From: Membranipora membranacea
Lineage: Eukaryota; Bryozoa; Gymnolaemata; Cheilostomatida; Membraniporidae
Direction: 5' to 3'
Length of the DNA stretch: 64,000 nt
Assembly (NCBI GenBank): GCA_914767715.1
Contig: OU612065.1
Coordinates: 12,710,001-12,774,000, forward strand
A program made the translations under genes and the position numbers. The notes under the pieces are model-generated. The model was not told where the DNA came from. It did no database searches and worked only from the letters and a program-made list of their open reading frames with translations. Shown here piece by piece: positions 51,301 through 62,655 of this stretch (position 1 is the first letter of the stretch; every line of letters begins with the position of its first letter).

Positions 51301-53273
51301 ATGTAGTACATTGAGAACACTATGTACATTCCATATTTTAGGGTTGCTTCTCAGCATACCAACATCTTCCTCATTCTACATAGCAGAAAAAAACGATCAA
51401 ATATCAAAGGAAATGAAAAGGGACTCCTGTAGCAGCTGAACTCGGAATCGAAATCAGAGATTCCATTTTAAAACCCGTAGACCTAGAAGGCGTGGGCCAT
51501 AAGTCTAGCTTTTGAAAGGTTTTAAATGCTGACCAGCATTTGCTTAAAGCTAGCCCCAAGCCACACCAAGCTCGATTCTCAATTCCAGAATTCGGTCAGG
51601 GGAAAGATGTATTGGCATCATAGTCTTCAACTAGTTTTTGCACACTTCATTAATTCCGATTGCTTTCATTTTGTGAGTATGATATGTGATGATGTGTTGT
51701 AAGTTGGAAGTCGGGGATGAAGTGTTATACATTCCATTGATGTAACAAAACCAGTAAACCAGCGTGATTGTATGTGTTACCTTTTTTGACAGTTTGCATC
51801 TGAACTGACTGAATGCCTGGAACTGATAGATGAATTCATCTATGATATTCCACAACCATTGGTTAGGAAGCTCCAAAGCTACAGGACCTTCAGCATCTAA
51901 AAAAAAGGCATTCTGTATTAAGTTAAGAGAAAACCACCCCATTTATAACGGGTTAATTATGGTTCATTATTTCTGTGTTTACAGTTTGGTTTGAGCAGCA
52001 TTAAATTTCTTACTCAGAATATAGTTGAACAGGTCACAGTAGTTGTAGTATGACTCAAACATCTGCTCAATGGTTGGTCCCTGTTGTACTCTCGCATAAA
52101 TATGTCTGAAATACAGCTCTTTGTATAGGATCAGGAACAGCTCATCTACAAAATAGTCATAATTCATCATATAAAATCAAGTTTTCTTCACTTGTTCACA
52201 GTTATATCTGTATTGAGATCAATATTGTGCTATTATCAAATGAACATCAAGGTAAAGGCAAAGAAGAATTAGTCAGAATGTTACCTTCATCTACAAAAGG
52301 AGCAATGACATCCGCATTAGGCCATGGAGAGTTCTTGAAAAATCTGTCAGTCAGTTTGTTGAATCTGCAAAGATCGATGTACAGCATGTGATATTAAAAT
52401 ATATACGGAAATGAGGAATTCACAATGCTCACAGGTGGTGTGCCTATCAATTTTAGAGTTTCAGTTACATGGATATACAATTCACTACGGCTAGGTTCAG
52501 ACATGAATTGTTCTGCATGTTGGCTCATTGAACGTGAAAAGGTCTTACAATTCAATAAAAAACGCTCAAATATGAAATGCTAGAGTGGTAAAGTTGCAAC
52601 AACAGGAAATTCCGTGTACTAACCCATTGTCATATAGATTTTGAATTTGGTAGAGATCCTGACTGGCAATAGCTTTATAGAAGTCGAGCAGGAAACTTTT
52701 GATGACCTCTGGTACAATGTATGACGCTCCACTGGCACCGAAGCCTCCTCGTTCCCTCTCGTACTCTGCATCTAGACGCGGGTCTCCTGTGTGCCCATCA
52801 TATTCGTCATAACCATAGTCTGTCGCCTGAAATTATTGGTAGTATTAACAAAAGATTATTCACCTGCAGACATTATCATGGTCAACTCAATATAGCTATC
52901 TATCTATATACTATGAAAACAAAAGAAGGCAGCACATCATCATGAGAATTCATCCATCACATCATCACCATATTAATCAAACCTTACTTGGGTGGCTATT
53001 TGACCAGGTAGAATAACCCTGATTCAACCTGATTTTAACTTCTTGATTCAATATAATTACATTCAAATCAATTTTTATGATGATTCACAAGTCACAACGA
53101 TACAACAATGGATGAATGTCTGAATCCTAGCTAGGCTATATATTCATTCATTTACTTGGCAATAGAGTTACTTACTTAGTTTGGCAAGACAATAACATTG
53201 AAAAAAATCTATTCTATTACCAAAAAAATAATCTTACCCCTCCCCTTGCAGGGAATTCCTCCTCTTGATACAT
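48374..53273 (-). CDS. EIF3L: Eukaryotic translation initiation factor 3 subunit L
   Basis: PCI-domain subunit of the eIF3 complex on the 40S ribosome. Exons 5' to 3': 53273-53238, 52826-52624, 52364-52285, 52145-52014, 51896-51781, 51375-51249, 50974-50817, 50623-50453, 50238-50105, 49922-49826, 49650-49480, 49341-49249, 49093-49013, 48427-48374; phases agree, 550 aa (human 564). The N-terminus has the acidic/Tyr stretch [14 protein letters not shown]. Family blocks follow: [74 protein letters not shown] and [16 protein letters not shown]. The last eleven exons carry the TPR-like and PCI region. Exon 1 is only 12 codons ([12 protein letters not shown]); its phase and donor fit, so this start is likely. 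A SINE sits in the last intron. Confidence 0.97.
48661..48912 (+). mobile_element. tRNA-derived SINE in the last intron of EIF3L
   Basis: A 70-bp tRNA-like head (48668-48737) has 5' GGGTGGC able to pair with 3' ACTACCC except at the last position. It has an A box (TGGCGTATTGG, 48671-48681) and a perfect B box (GGTTCGAATCC, 48715-48725), so it carries an internal Pol III promoter. The anticodon arm pairs poorly, so it is not a working tRNA. An unrelated body follows (to about 48875), then A-rich sequence and two 17-bp direct repeats (AGTGATTTACATTTACA, 48879-48895 and 48896-48912). It is antisense to EIF3L. Confidence 0.8.
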
Positions 53274-53595
53274 CAGAGCTGTTCCAAGTGGTTATAGCAA
53301 GCAGAATATGTTGATAAAGAACCTTGAGTGTGGGAAAAAAATGTGGCAGATTGACAGAGCAGGAAAAGACTGAATTGCAGACTTTATGTGCATTGATGAA
53401 TTTCAAGTTTCAAAAAATCTTAAACCATTATTATATACTTTTTGATAATGTGTTTTAACTAAAATATGGTAAGACTGTGAATCTGATTCAATTGATTCAA
53501 AAAAATATTGACCCCATCTAATCTGAAGAATTTGAACCTAAAAGATTTGTTGATGGGCTTGTTGTTGCTGCACCTCTCTGGTCACGTGACTAAGG
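53274..53595. promoter_or_regulatory. Probable bidirectional promoter of EIF3L and EIF4E3
   Basis: Only 322 bp separate the EIF3L start codon (53273, minus) from the EIF4E3 start codon (53596, plus). The space contains no coding sequence, so both transcription starts probably lie inside it. It is AT-rich on the EIF3L side and carries a GTCACGTGAC palindrome on the EIF4E3 side. Confidence 0.65.
53581..53590. promoter_or_regulatory. CLEAR/E-box palindrome GTCACGTGAC
   Basis: A perfect 10-bp palindrome, the preferred site of USF and MITF/TFE bHLH-zip factors, ends 5 bp before the EIF4E3 ATG. It includes an in-frame TGA (53587-53589), which helps fix the start at 53596. An identical site lies at 24834-24843. 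Confidence 0.55.
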
Positions 53596-56500
53596 ATGGC
53601 AGCTGCACATTTGACCTTTATGGAAAGGGAGGAAATTCCCCCTAATAGCCCAACTTTGAGGCAGGAAACACTTCAAAGATTGGAATCAGATAAAGGCACA
53701 GGTGCTCCCCTCAACACCAACTGGACATTCTGGGTGGACAAGTATGCATAACCAAAAAAGTGCACAAAACATTTTTAGTGTTGCTTCTATTTTTGTGTTG
53801 TTTCAAATCATGATAACTAATTTACTACACTCCTCTCTCTAGTGCTTATGACTATGTTAGCTAGTTAGAAAAAGAATTAATCTCATCTGTTATAACTCTG
53901 TTATGGGACTTATATCTAGCCATCCACTGCGCTGACTGAAATATGCCACATAATAACAGGATAGCCATAGTCATCAATGACTTAGTTAGAATTTACAGAA
54001 GTTCCTTTACAGAAGACTGAGAAGTCCTTGGTCAAACATGTTCCTGATCCCACCTCTTACTTAAACGTGTGTTTTTTTATTCGCAATGATCGCATGCCGG
54101 AAAAGGTCCAATAAAATCCGTCGACCTTCGCATGTTGTGCATTTTATGTGAGGTCAACAAGTTATTTTTGATTTACTTGAATTATAAACTTGTAGAAAAC
54201 CTCAACAAAAAATTTCTTTTTGTCCATACGTACTGGCCACGCTGTCTTATTTTTACCAATTATGATCTTTGCCTAATATTAGTGCAATACATTTAGGCTT
54301 TCAACTGCGTGTCAATTGCACTTCTGTTAAGAATAGTTTGATCATCAACTTTTGAAAAAAAAAACTGTAAACTGCTGAATCTCCTTCCGCCCATGGCTTC
54401 CATATTTGCAGTTACACATTGTATCAGTTGTTAGTCAGGTACTGCCTAGTCAAGCTCTCATGAACCCCACCTCATACCCATATGAAGCATACACTTTTTT
54501 AATTGCTGTTGTCCAGACACAAGTGATTTAACCTGCTTGGTTATGTCTCTTCAGTCGAGAAAATGTAGACTGTTGCTTATTTCACTGAATAAATGTATAC
54601 CTTGTGAAAAAGATCGGAAACCACAGCAATAAGTTTTGATAGAATGACCAAGTAGTTATCACTGTCATCTTTATTTTAGATCAACTTTTGGATCATCCGC
54701 AGCGCAGTATGAAGCCAATCTACGAAAGCTGTACACTGTAACATCTGTAGAGGTATAGCTATTGCATTCCATGGCTACTAGCTGTTAATGTTAACATATA
54801 TATGTATCAATGGTATTTGGTATCCCCAGGGTTAAGCAATAATTACTCCAATTGTACATCCATTTGCGGAAAATATGTGCTTTATTTAACCCTCATGCAT
54901 ATGGTAAACTTTTTGAGCATAGTATTACAATATAAATTTGATATCTTGCATTCTAGCTTACAGATAGGGTGTAAGCTATATACATATTACATGTTTATTG
55001 TTTACACTATATATACTTGTTGGATAATTTTTTCTTATAAAAGTTCAAGACAAAGATCATTCATTTTTCTTGATAGGAGTTTTGGAGTGTGTACAATAAT
55101 ATACCTGAGCCTTCGAGAGTGGGTACAAGGTACAGCTATCATCTTATGAGACACGACAGGAAACCAATCTGGTACGCTTATCTCATTTCAATTTACATGT
55201 TGGGTCAATCTAAAGTACTTTGAGCAAGAACTTCATACCTGAAGCCAAATCAAATTAAAAGTTCTGCATGACATATATTTAATTTTGATATCATAGCCAA
55301 ACAAGTCATTTCAAAATGCTGGTCTTAACAACGATAGCTAATTGTTACTCTTCGATTGCAAATTCAAATTAGTACTTATTTGTGCTTTTTCATTCACCTT
55401 TTGTAGGGAAGACCTGGCTCATTGCAACGGAGGAAACTGGAAACTCAAAGTGGCAAAACAAAATTCGGTGAGCTGCTAAATTAGAAACAACACCAAATTG
55501 ACCGATTTCACAAAATTCTTTTTTACTTTCTTCAAAATTCAAGGATACTACCCGGTTTTCAGCGTTTGCTCATCTGTGGAAAACAAGAAATTGATGATGC
55601 TATGTTCAAAGGTTGTACATAACTATTGACATAACAATATGTAGGCCTATTGCTCAGATCAATGAGAAATGGTAATTGCAGTGTTTTCCTGCACGATTGA
55701 TGGACCAATGACCTAATTACAATACCGATATTTATGGTTGCAGAATGAAGTGTGGAGAGAGCTTTTACTTGCTTGTATCGGTGAACAGTTTACAGAATAT
55801 GTTAAATCAGGTATGTTAATTGCATCTTGGTTCTTGCACTAATTAATCAGTGACACCTTAGAAGTAGCAACCCAACCCTTATTCTGATGTATAGAATGCA
55901 AATCAGTGACCTTTGCAGTAGGAAAACTGAACAAATGTTTGTTGGTAATGATTGATAGGGATTTTTTATAACTGGGTCAGTTTTTATTTTCAGTTATTAG
56001 ATAAGTCAACTCAACAACCACTCACTAGAAGGCTTGCACTTCCTTGCTATTTCACCCTCTACGGTGTATTTGTTTTGTAATTAATCATATTTATTGGGTT
56101 GGAGTTACTAAACATAAATCTATTATCAGCCGCATTAAATTATCTCCATTCTGTAGGTATAAGTTCTCCAATTCGAGCATTTCGATGTTGATGGTAGAAA
56201 GCTGTTAGTCATACAGAACAGCAAAACACTTGCAGGACAAAGTGTGGTGGCTTGCATATAAAATAATGAAATCTTGAAGATAAAATATTGTTATACAATC
56301 TTATTGCCCATATAGAACCACTGCGACCAGTCATTTAAAAAGTGCACTATTGGAATGAAGTTTGTGTGATTTGTCTCTCACTACAGGTGATGAAGTGGGC
56401 GGAGTAAGTATCTGTATGCGTGAACGTGATGATGTCATACAAATCTGGAATACTCAATCAGATCTCGCAGCTGAGGCCAGTGTTATCGATAAAGTGAAGA

Positions 56501-56685
56501 CCCTCCTGCCTAATGTTCACTTTCTTGCTGAATTCTACAAAGGCAAGTCATCACCCCCTGTCCTCAGAAGATGTGATAATGATGCTATCAGGAACAATTC
56601 TGAGCGCATAGATGTAATGATAATACTTTATTGTCGAATAGGATTTGTTAGGAATACATATTGTATTTGTTATGCACTATTTTAA
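53596..56685 (+). CDS. EIF4E3: Eukaryotic translation initiation factor 4E type 3 (class III cap-binding protein)
   Basis: Atypical eIF4E that binds the mRNA 5' cap. Exons: 53596-53741, 54680-54752, 55077-55171, 55407-55467, 55744-55810, 56387-56685; phases agree, 246 aa (human about 224). [10 protein letters not shown] carries the first conserved Trp pair. The position of eIF4E Trp56 is Tyr59 here ([10 protein letters not shown]), which fits class III, where this Trp is replaced by Cys or Tyr. The Trp102-Glu103 pair is kept (KPIWEDL), followed by GGNWKLKV. Other family blocks are [32 protein letters not shown] and DDVIQIWN. An in-frame TGA precedes the ATG. The last exon reads past EFYKG into a hydrophobic, unfamiliar tail, so the C-terminus may instead be spliced. 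Confidence 0.94.
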
Positions 56686-56890
56686 TTGGGTTTACCGATC
56701 AAAGACTTTTACAGAATTTTGGGTCGTGTTTTGCATTTTCATCCCATCCCGCTGTCTAATCAGGGGGTTTGGCTCCAACTCCCTGGTGTAAGGACCGGCT
56801 GACTGATTTGTCTTCTCATTGACCTTAAGCCTCAGAGAGAGTATAACTCTTATAAACAATTACACATAAATATGCAAACTTTTCTTTATC

Positions 56891-56896
56891 AATAAA
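56891..56896 (+). promoter_or_regulatory. Polyadenylation signal of EIF4E3
   Basis: AATAAA lies about 205 bp past the proposed EIF4E3 stop codon. This supports the reading that the last exon is terminal. Confidence 0.6.
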
Positions 56897-56899
56897 ATC

Positions 56900-58003
56900 A
56901 CAAACTGTTATCAATATTATAGCTTTTGAGTCCCACGGAGCCTTTGAAGGTAAAAAGTGAGGTTTGTACAGGCCGACGGATCACATGACCAGATGACACT
57001 ACACCTCTAATCTACACCATACTCGCATGCCCAGGTATTTTATTCATGTCTGGCCTACCTTTCCAGTTTTACTTACTGTTTGTAAACTTTCATTATACTT
57101 TTCATACTCAGTCGCTGTTAATTAATTTTAGACTACCAAAGTATTTTTTCCATAATAGGTTTGTTCTCAAAATTAGAGATTTGTGTGTATAAATATCATT
57201 CTCAACCGCTGATTTTGGTGTGGAGTAATTTCACACTCGACCGCTATTTTAGTGCCATATCCTGCTTATTGACTCACGATTTCTTTCTTGTAAATAATGA
57301 ACCCATTCATCATAATATAAGCTTTACGAATGGGCCAATAGGAATCTAGATTTAATTAAAACTATCCTAGCATTATACTGAGTTATCTTATCTAGTCACC
57401 TGAAACCGCATATTTTTAATTTTGGTGTATTTTTCCAAGTTTTGTCCCATGTTAAAATTTTACTCTGGTAGACCCAAATAAAACGATATCACTTTTGATG
57501 ATTGAGTAGGGTGTTGCCGCTTAGCTAGGATAAATTATATACCAATATCAAATTGTGTTCCTTGCCAGTTTTCACTCAGAGAACAATAATAATGGACATC
57601 ATTTTTATATTTTTACACTGACCATATTTTATAATGATAGTTCCCTCAGTTTTTATTGAAAAAATACAATCGATGGTTTCAACGGTATTCTCAAATTCAA
57701 TGGAATGTCACATCATCGGAAATTGGCCAACTGGAATTATCAACTTAGGTTATATTTATTCTGTGTTTTGCTCTTACAGTGTCGTGTGACTGACCTCTGC
57801 CGACTGAAACTTGCTGTAATTACTTCATCACTCGATGCAGCGAGTTAAATAGTTTTACACGTTAACCATTGGCTTACTTGATATCAGTTTCACTTGCCTA
57901 TAAGATCAATATATGTTATACAGGAGTATGCTGCTAGCTGACTTTTCAAGCCTGTGGTGCGGGCCACAGAAAAGCTAGCCATAAATTGTGACCCTGATGT
58001 ATG
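56900..58003. other. Convergent region between EIF4E3 and the DIRAS gene
   Basis: No coding exon was recognised. On the minus strand, AATAAA hexamers occur at 57760-57755 and 57658-57653, about 250 and 350 bp past the DIRAS stop. Either could end that transcript. Confidence 0.5.
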
Positions 58004-59500
58004 TCACATCAATTCACACTTATTCTTGAAACCATCTGCCCGCTTTGCAGCTTTAGATTTCTCTTTTTTCTTTTTGTTACCAGTTTCTAAGCTCATAGTT
58101 CTCCTTTTCTCTAAGTGCAGAAGCTGCTCAAATAATTCCTGAACATTGAAGTTGTTTTTCGCAGATGTCTCTAGAAAGCTACAATTCCATTGTTTTGCCA
58201 TTCTCATTCCTTCCGATTCTGGTACCTGCCTGCTTGTATCATCACATTTGTTACCCACTAACATCAACGGCACCATTTCTATTCCACCTTTGATGTCTAT
58301 GATTTCGTCATATATAGATTTAAGTTGGGGTAAGGATTTGTTGTCGTTGATGGCGTATATGAGAATGAATGCGTGTCCCCGCTGTATAGAAAGTCTTTGC
58401 ATGGCTGGAAACTGATGACTACCAGTAGTGTCTGTGACTTGTAGTGTACATACTGCCTTGTTACTGCTTATCACCTGCACAGATCAAAAAAAGGTTGTCG
58501 GAATCTGAACTTATCTATTGTGCACTCTCAGAACTGAGCTGGCAACAAAAACTGAGGTGTTCAGACATGAATACGTATCGGCATACAAAAAATATTCACG
58601 GGGATTTGGGCCAACTTTTAGATCAGTTTGCTTTCAGAGCATTGCTAGGAAACCTGAATACACTGTTATAGATCTAACTGTACTATAATGATTATGCTGG
58701 CTTGAGTAATGTGCTAATTACAGGCTATCATCAACTTAACACATCCAACATATCAACTTAACCTCCAGGCATCGATAAAACATCATCATTGACATCTACA
58801 TGCATTTGGGAATTTGAACATCTTTTGACCACAAGCTTAAGCAAAAAGAATCCCTCCACTTAAAATGCAAATGATGGTCCCTTGGGTCTGAGCGGGCAAT
58901 ATGGTGTACTTATTTGTAGCTTCTACTAAGCTTTTGCAGCAATGCCCTCAGCGATGTTCAGTAATTAGCAATCTGTGCAATCATTTGCATAGGCTGTACA
59001 CGAGAAAAGACTTTTCCCCTGAGAATATTCATTGTGAATCCTTGTGCCTGATTGTGAATTATCAAAGTAAAATTGGACACTTGGTTGGAATACCTCCATG
59101 TACTGTGTATATTGGATGACATCAAATCAACATGATTTTTCCATTATGAAAATGTGAAATACAAGCATGATAGAAATCTATTCAAACATGATTATACCCC
59201 TCAGCTACCTACTGTAAACTCAAACAGCATTTACCAATAGCAATAATGAACCATGAAAAATCATTTGAACTCTCAGGTTGTTTGCTGCAAATTTATATTG
59301 GTGATGAAGACTTTGAGCCATAGATGCTACTGGGTACAATTGCTTACTTTTCTGTATGTGTCCTCAATGGTTGGTATGTATCCTTCCTTATATGTACCAT
59401 GTACAAACTGCTGCACTAAGGAGCTCTTGCCCACTCCTGCTGAACCAAATACCACAACTCGATAGTCGTTGACATCTTGGCTGATTGCCGTGTTCGGCAT
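58004..59500 (-). CDS. DIRAS-family small GTPase
   Basis: Ras-superfamily membrane GTPase of the Di-Ras group. Exons 59500-59348 and 58474-58004 join in phase 0 to give 207 aa. The start MPNTAISQ before DYRVVVFG matches the DIRAS N-terminus (MPEQ.NDYRV). Nucleotide-binding motifs are GSAGVGKSS (residues 19-27), [10 protein letters not shown] (effector region), [16 protein letters not shown] (66-81), NKCD and ETSAK. A polybasic stretch ([15 protein letters not shown]) and the CAAX box CELM indicate prenylation. Residue 21, equivalent to Ras Gly12, is Ala; positions equivalent to Ras 59-61 are Thr-Gly-Ser, as in other DIRAS proteins, so GTP hydrolysis should be weak. The frame is open upstream to an acceptor at 59557, so a longer N-terminus is possible. 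Whether it is DIRAS1- or DIRAS2-like is not decidable. Confidence 0.94.
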
Positions 59501-59557
59501 TGTCTTCTTGCTAGCAGCGTCTATGCCACCATTCACCACCTGGGACTCCTGTCTCGA

Positions 59558-62418
59558 CTGTACAAAGAAAAATCACAAGCTCAGTAAGAGAGAATGTTAA
59601 ATATATTAATGTGTCCTTACCTCATCTACTCAGACTGATGAGATACCGCACTGCCCTGCTTATGGTTTTACATTTATAGATGTCATCTGTTGAATGATGA
59701 CTTTGACGTTAAGAACTCTGTCTTTAGGAGTGATGGTGATTAAGTGTTGCATTAGAATCCTGCCAAAGACGTACATGGAACAAAATATAGCAAGAAACTG
59801 CAAAAGAAAGAATACTGTAAAATGCAATGCGGAAGTTTATAAAAAAAAGCGCCTAAAGTATATTATATGTTCTTTTCAATTTGAGTAAACAGAATTTACT
59901 CTAAAATATCGGCTAGCACCAGTACTTTGCTTACTTCCAGTTATCTTCGCCTCCGAACAATCAGAAATATCAGAAAAATAATGTATTGCGTGAAAAGATC
60001 TGACGCGCTGTGAAGGTCAAAGTGAGCATGTAGCTAAGTGTGATCTCCCCGTGTCCCTCTCTACATGCAGTTGTGTGTGAGATAGTGGCAGACTCTGGAG
60101 CTGCCAGGTGCTTGTTAGTGTTCAGTCGCAGTTCTCCTTATTCTATCAACTACTACATCCCGTGATTCTATGCTATGGCTTAAAGGCATCAAATCTTGTA
60201 TATTGATTCGAATGTTGGTTTCAACAAATGGCTATTATGCAGTGGGATTGATTTTTTGCCTCAAATGCTTTTACAGTAATGATCCAGAAAGCATTCAAGT
60301 CACAATAAATGAGCAATAACCACTGTCTAGTCGGGCAGCTCTTCAGCTTAATTTCCTAAATCCTTCACCTCTGTTGGCACATTACATCTAATGGTGATTC
60401 TTTTGCAGCAAGCCCCCAACTGCTTTACATACTACAGGTTCTAGCAAGCAGGATTCATAAAGTGGTCATACAGCTTTTGGTGTGACTTGATCCTGATGAA
60501 TTTTATCAGAGAAAAGTTTGTTATAGCAAAGATTACAGAATAAGAAAACGCTAACCTAACCGCAAAACTTTGATCTGTCTGTGCCAATACTCCTGTCCAC
60601 ATTGTAAGAATTGAAAGCATTCTGAATTTAAATTAAGCTTATTGTAAACTTTCGTGCTATTGTCTTTCTTGCATGCAATATTTGGTAGACTGTAGAGTGG
60701 ATCATGCTAAGTTAATAATATAAATTACAGTTATGCTATAACCCAATAAGTTGCTATCAAAGAGTGAATTCAGTTTTTCCATGAGAAACCCCAATTCATG
60801 ATATAAAATTCTGCAGGTTATTTCTCTATGTGTGCCATAGTCTGCCGTGTTTGGGAGAGGGAGTAGTACTCCGCTTTATGGCAAAACAACTCCTCATAGT
60901 ATGGGAAATCAGGAGCTCCAATTAGACAGAGATATTCAAGATTTGGGACCATATTGGACCTGCGCCTTTACAGTGTCATCTAATAATTTTTGTAATCTTT
61001 ACCGAAAAAAAAACATACAATCATAATATAGATCAAGTTTTGTCTGAATTGTCTCCAAATCAAATACCTTCCAAAAATTTGAAAACAGATCAGTCAGTCA
61101 GCAAAAATGCCCATGACAATGGGCCACTTATTCATCATAGAACTTTTATTACTGGATATTGGATGCCAACCATTTATGGAGAGGACAAATCCAAACTGTG
61201 ACTCAATATTACTTACTGAGCTAGCACCAGGGAGGGTGGAACTACACCATAACGGAGTCCAAATCTCATAAATCACCATATTGAGAATTTTCTTCAATTT
61301 GAGAGCCAAGTGGCAGTGAGTTCCTATTCTACTGCTAGGAAACAGGAAGTTTTTTAGGGATTGACAGTTAAAAAGGGAAACTGGAGCCTTGTGCATTATC
61401 CAGGTAATTGATAGAGAAAGATGGAATTCGTGAGTTTAGTTAATAATATACAATAAACTCTATACAATACAAAATCATTACTTATTCCAATAAATTTTTT
61501 TGCTCTTTATATTGTTGATTTGCATTTTCTATCGCAAAATTCATTCTGATATATATCATATAATATATATCAGAAGGAATTAATTGGGTATGCAGGGAAT
61601 ATCTTGTGTAGACCCTCACCTTTTCATACCATCGATGATCAAACCACAGAGTAATTTCTTCATACATTGGTATGTATTCGATTACCTACCATCTTAGAGG
61701 CTGTCCAGTTATTCATGGCGATTATCCTGGAGAGAAGTTGAACCATGTTCAGAAAGTCAGATCACCCCTTCACTGCGAGTCCTTTGCTGTCTTCCTCATG
61801 TTGAAAGCTCAATGTTCAAATATGTTATGGCAGCTATTAATTTTATTAGCCACTTACTAATCTGTTTTAGGATGTGTTGTATTAACAAGAAGTGGCCATT
61901 GATTTACCATAATTTACATGATTATGAGCTAATCAACAGTACCAAATCGGTCTCCAAGAATATTGACATTGTGTGTGTGACGCAGTTCATATGTACAAGA
62001 ATAACGTAATATTAACCTTGGCAATCTGAGCTTTGGGACTGAAATCATCAATATCTACAGGAATAACCTCACTTTAAATCCTCTCGAGTGTTGCACCGAA
62101 CAGGAAGACGATTTTCAACTATTGAAGATATGCTTTTGATATGCCAAGGAAATGTGCTAGGTGATCAGAAGATCTGCAGATTTGATAAACAATGTTGTAA
62201 AAATGTGCAACTTCCTCACAAACAGTTGAGATGGCGGCCACTTTTGAAGTTTCAAGCCTAAGGTCGATTAAAAAAATATAATGATTGCGGGAAAAATTTC
62301 AACAGTATAAATAGCACCACTGAAAGATTTAGTGTATGTGAGATGATGATGATACTGTCTTGGAATTAGTCTTGAGGAGCACAAAACCAACGAAAGTATA
62401 AGGCAGGAAGCGAATGCC
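59558..62418. other. Region upstream of the DIRAS gene, no gene recognised
   Basis: It begins at the acceptor TTTGTACAG (minus strand, just right of 59557), so an untranslated or short coding 5' exon of the DIRAS gene should lie in it. The 100-codon minus frame at 61094-61396 and other small frames show no family features. It contains a hairpin at 61544-61575. Confidence 0.5.
61544..61575. repeat. Inverted repeat with 13-bp arms and a short loop
   Basis: TTCTGATATATAT (61544-61556) and its exact complement ATATATATCAGAA (61563-61575) flank a 6-base loop. AT-rich and probably a simple-sequence hairpin. Confidence 0.75.
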
Positions 62419-62655
62419 ATGAGTGTGTTAGACTTGATGAGAAGAAGAAGATTGCGGTGGTTTGGGCATGTGCGCAGAAGAGAGGAAGATGATGACATTA
62501 GAAGAGTACATGAGATGAGAGTGGAAGGAAAGAGAAATCGGGGACGCCCAAAGCATAGATGGAAGGATACTATCAGGAAGGATCTCCAATCCTGTTCCCT
62601 CAGTGAAGAGGATGCTCAGGACAGGATTAGATGGAGGATAGGCAAGGATAAATAG
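62419..62655 (+). pseudogene. C-terminal remnant of an endonuclease/reverse-transcriptase LINE ORF
   Basis: The 78-codon frame carries RRLRWFGHVRR, then GKRNRGRPKHRWKDTIRKDL, a signature found at the C-terminus of many non-LTR retrotransposon polyproteins downstream of RT. No RT motifs precede it, so it is a 5'-truncated copy. It differs from the CR1/Jockey-like family in SRPRA intron 1, whose C-terminus lacks this block. Confidence 0.8.

Noticed and set aside
61094-61396. 100-codon minus-strand frame upstream of the DIRAS gene
   Set aside because: No domain, signal peptide, codon pattern or splice context supports it.
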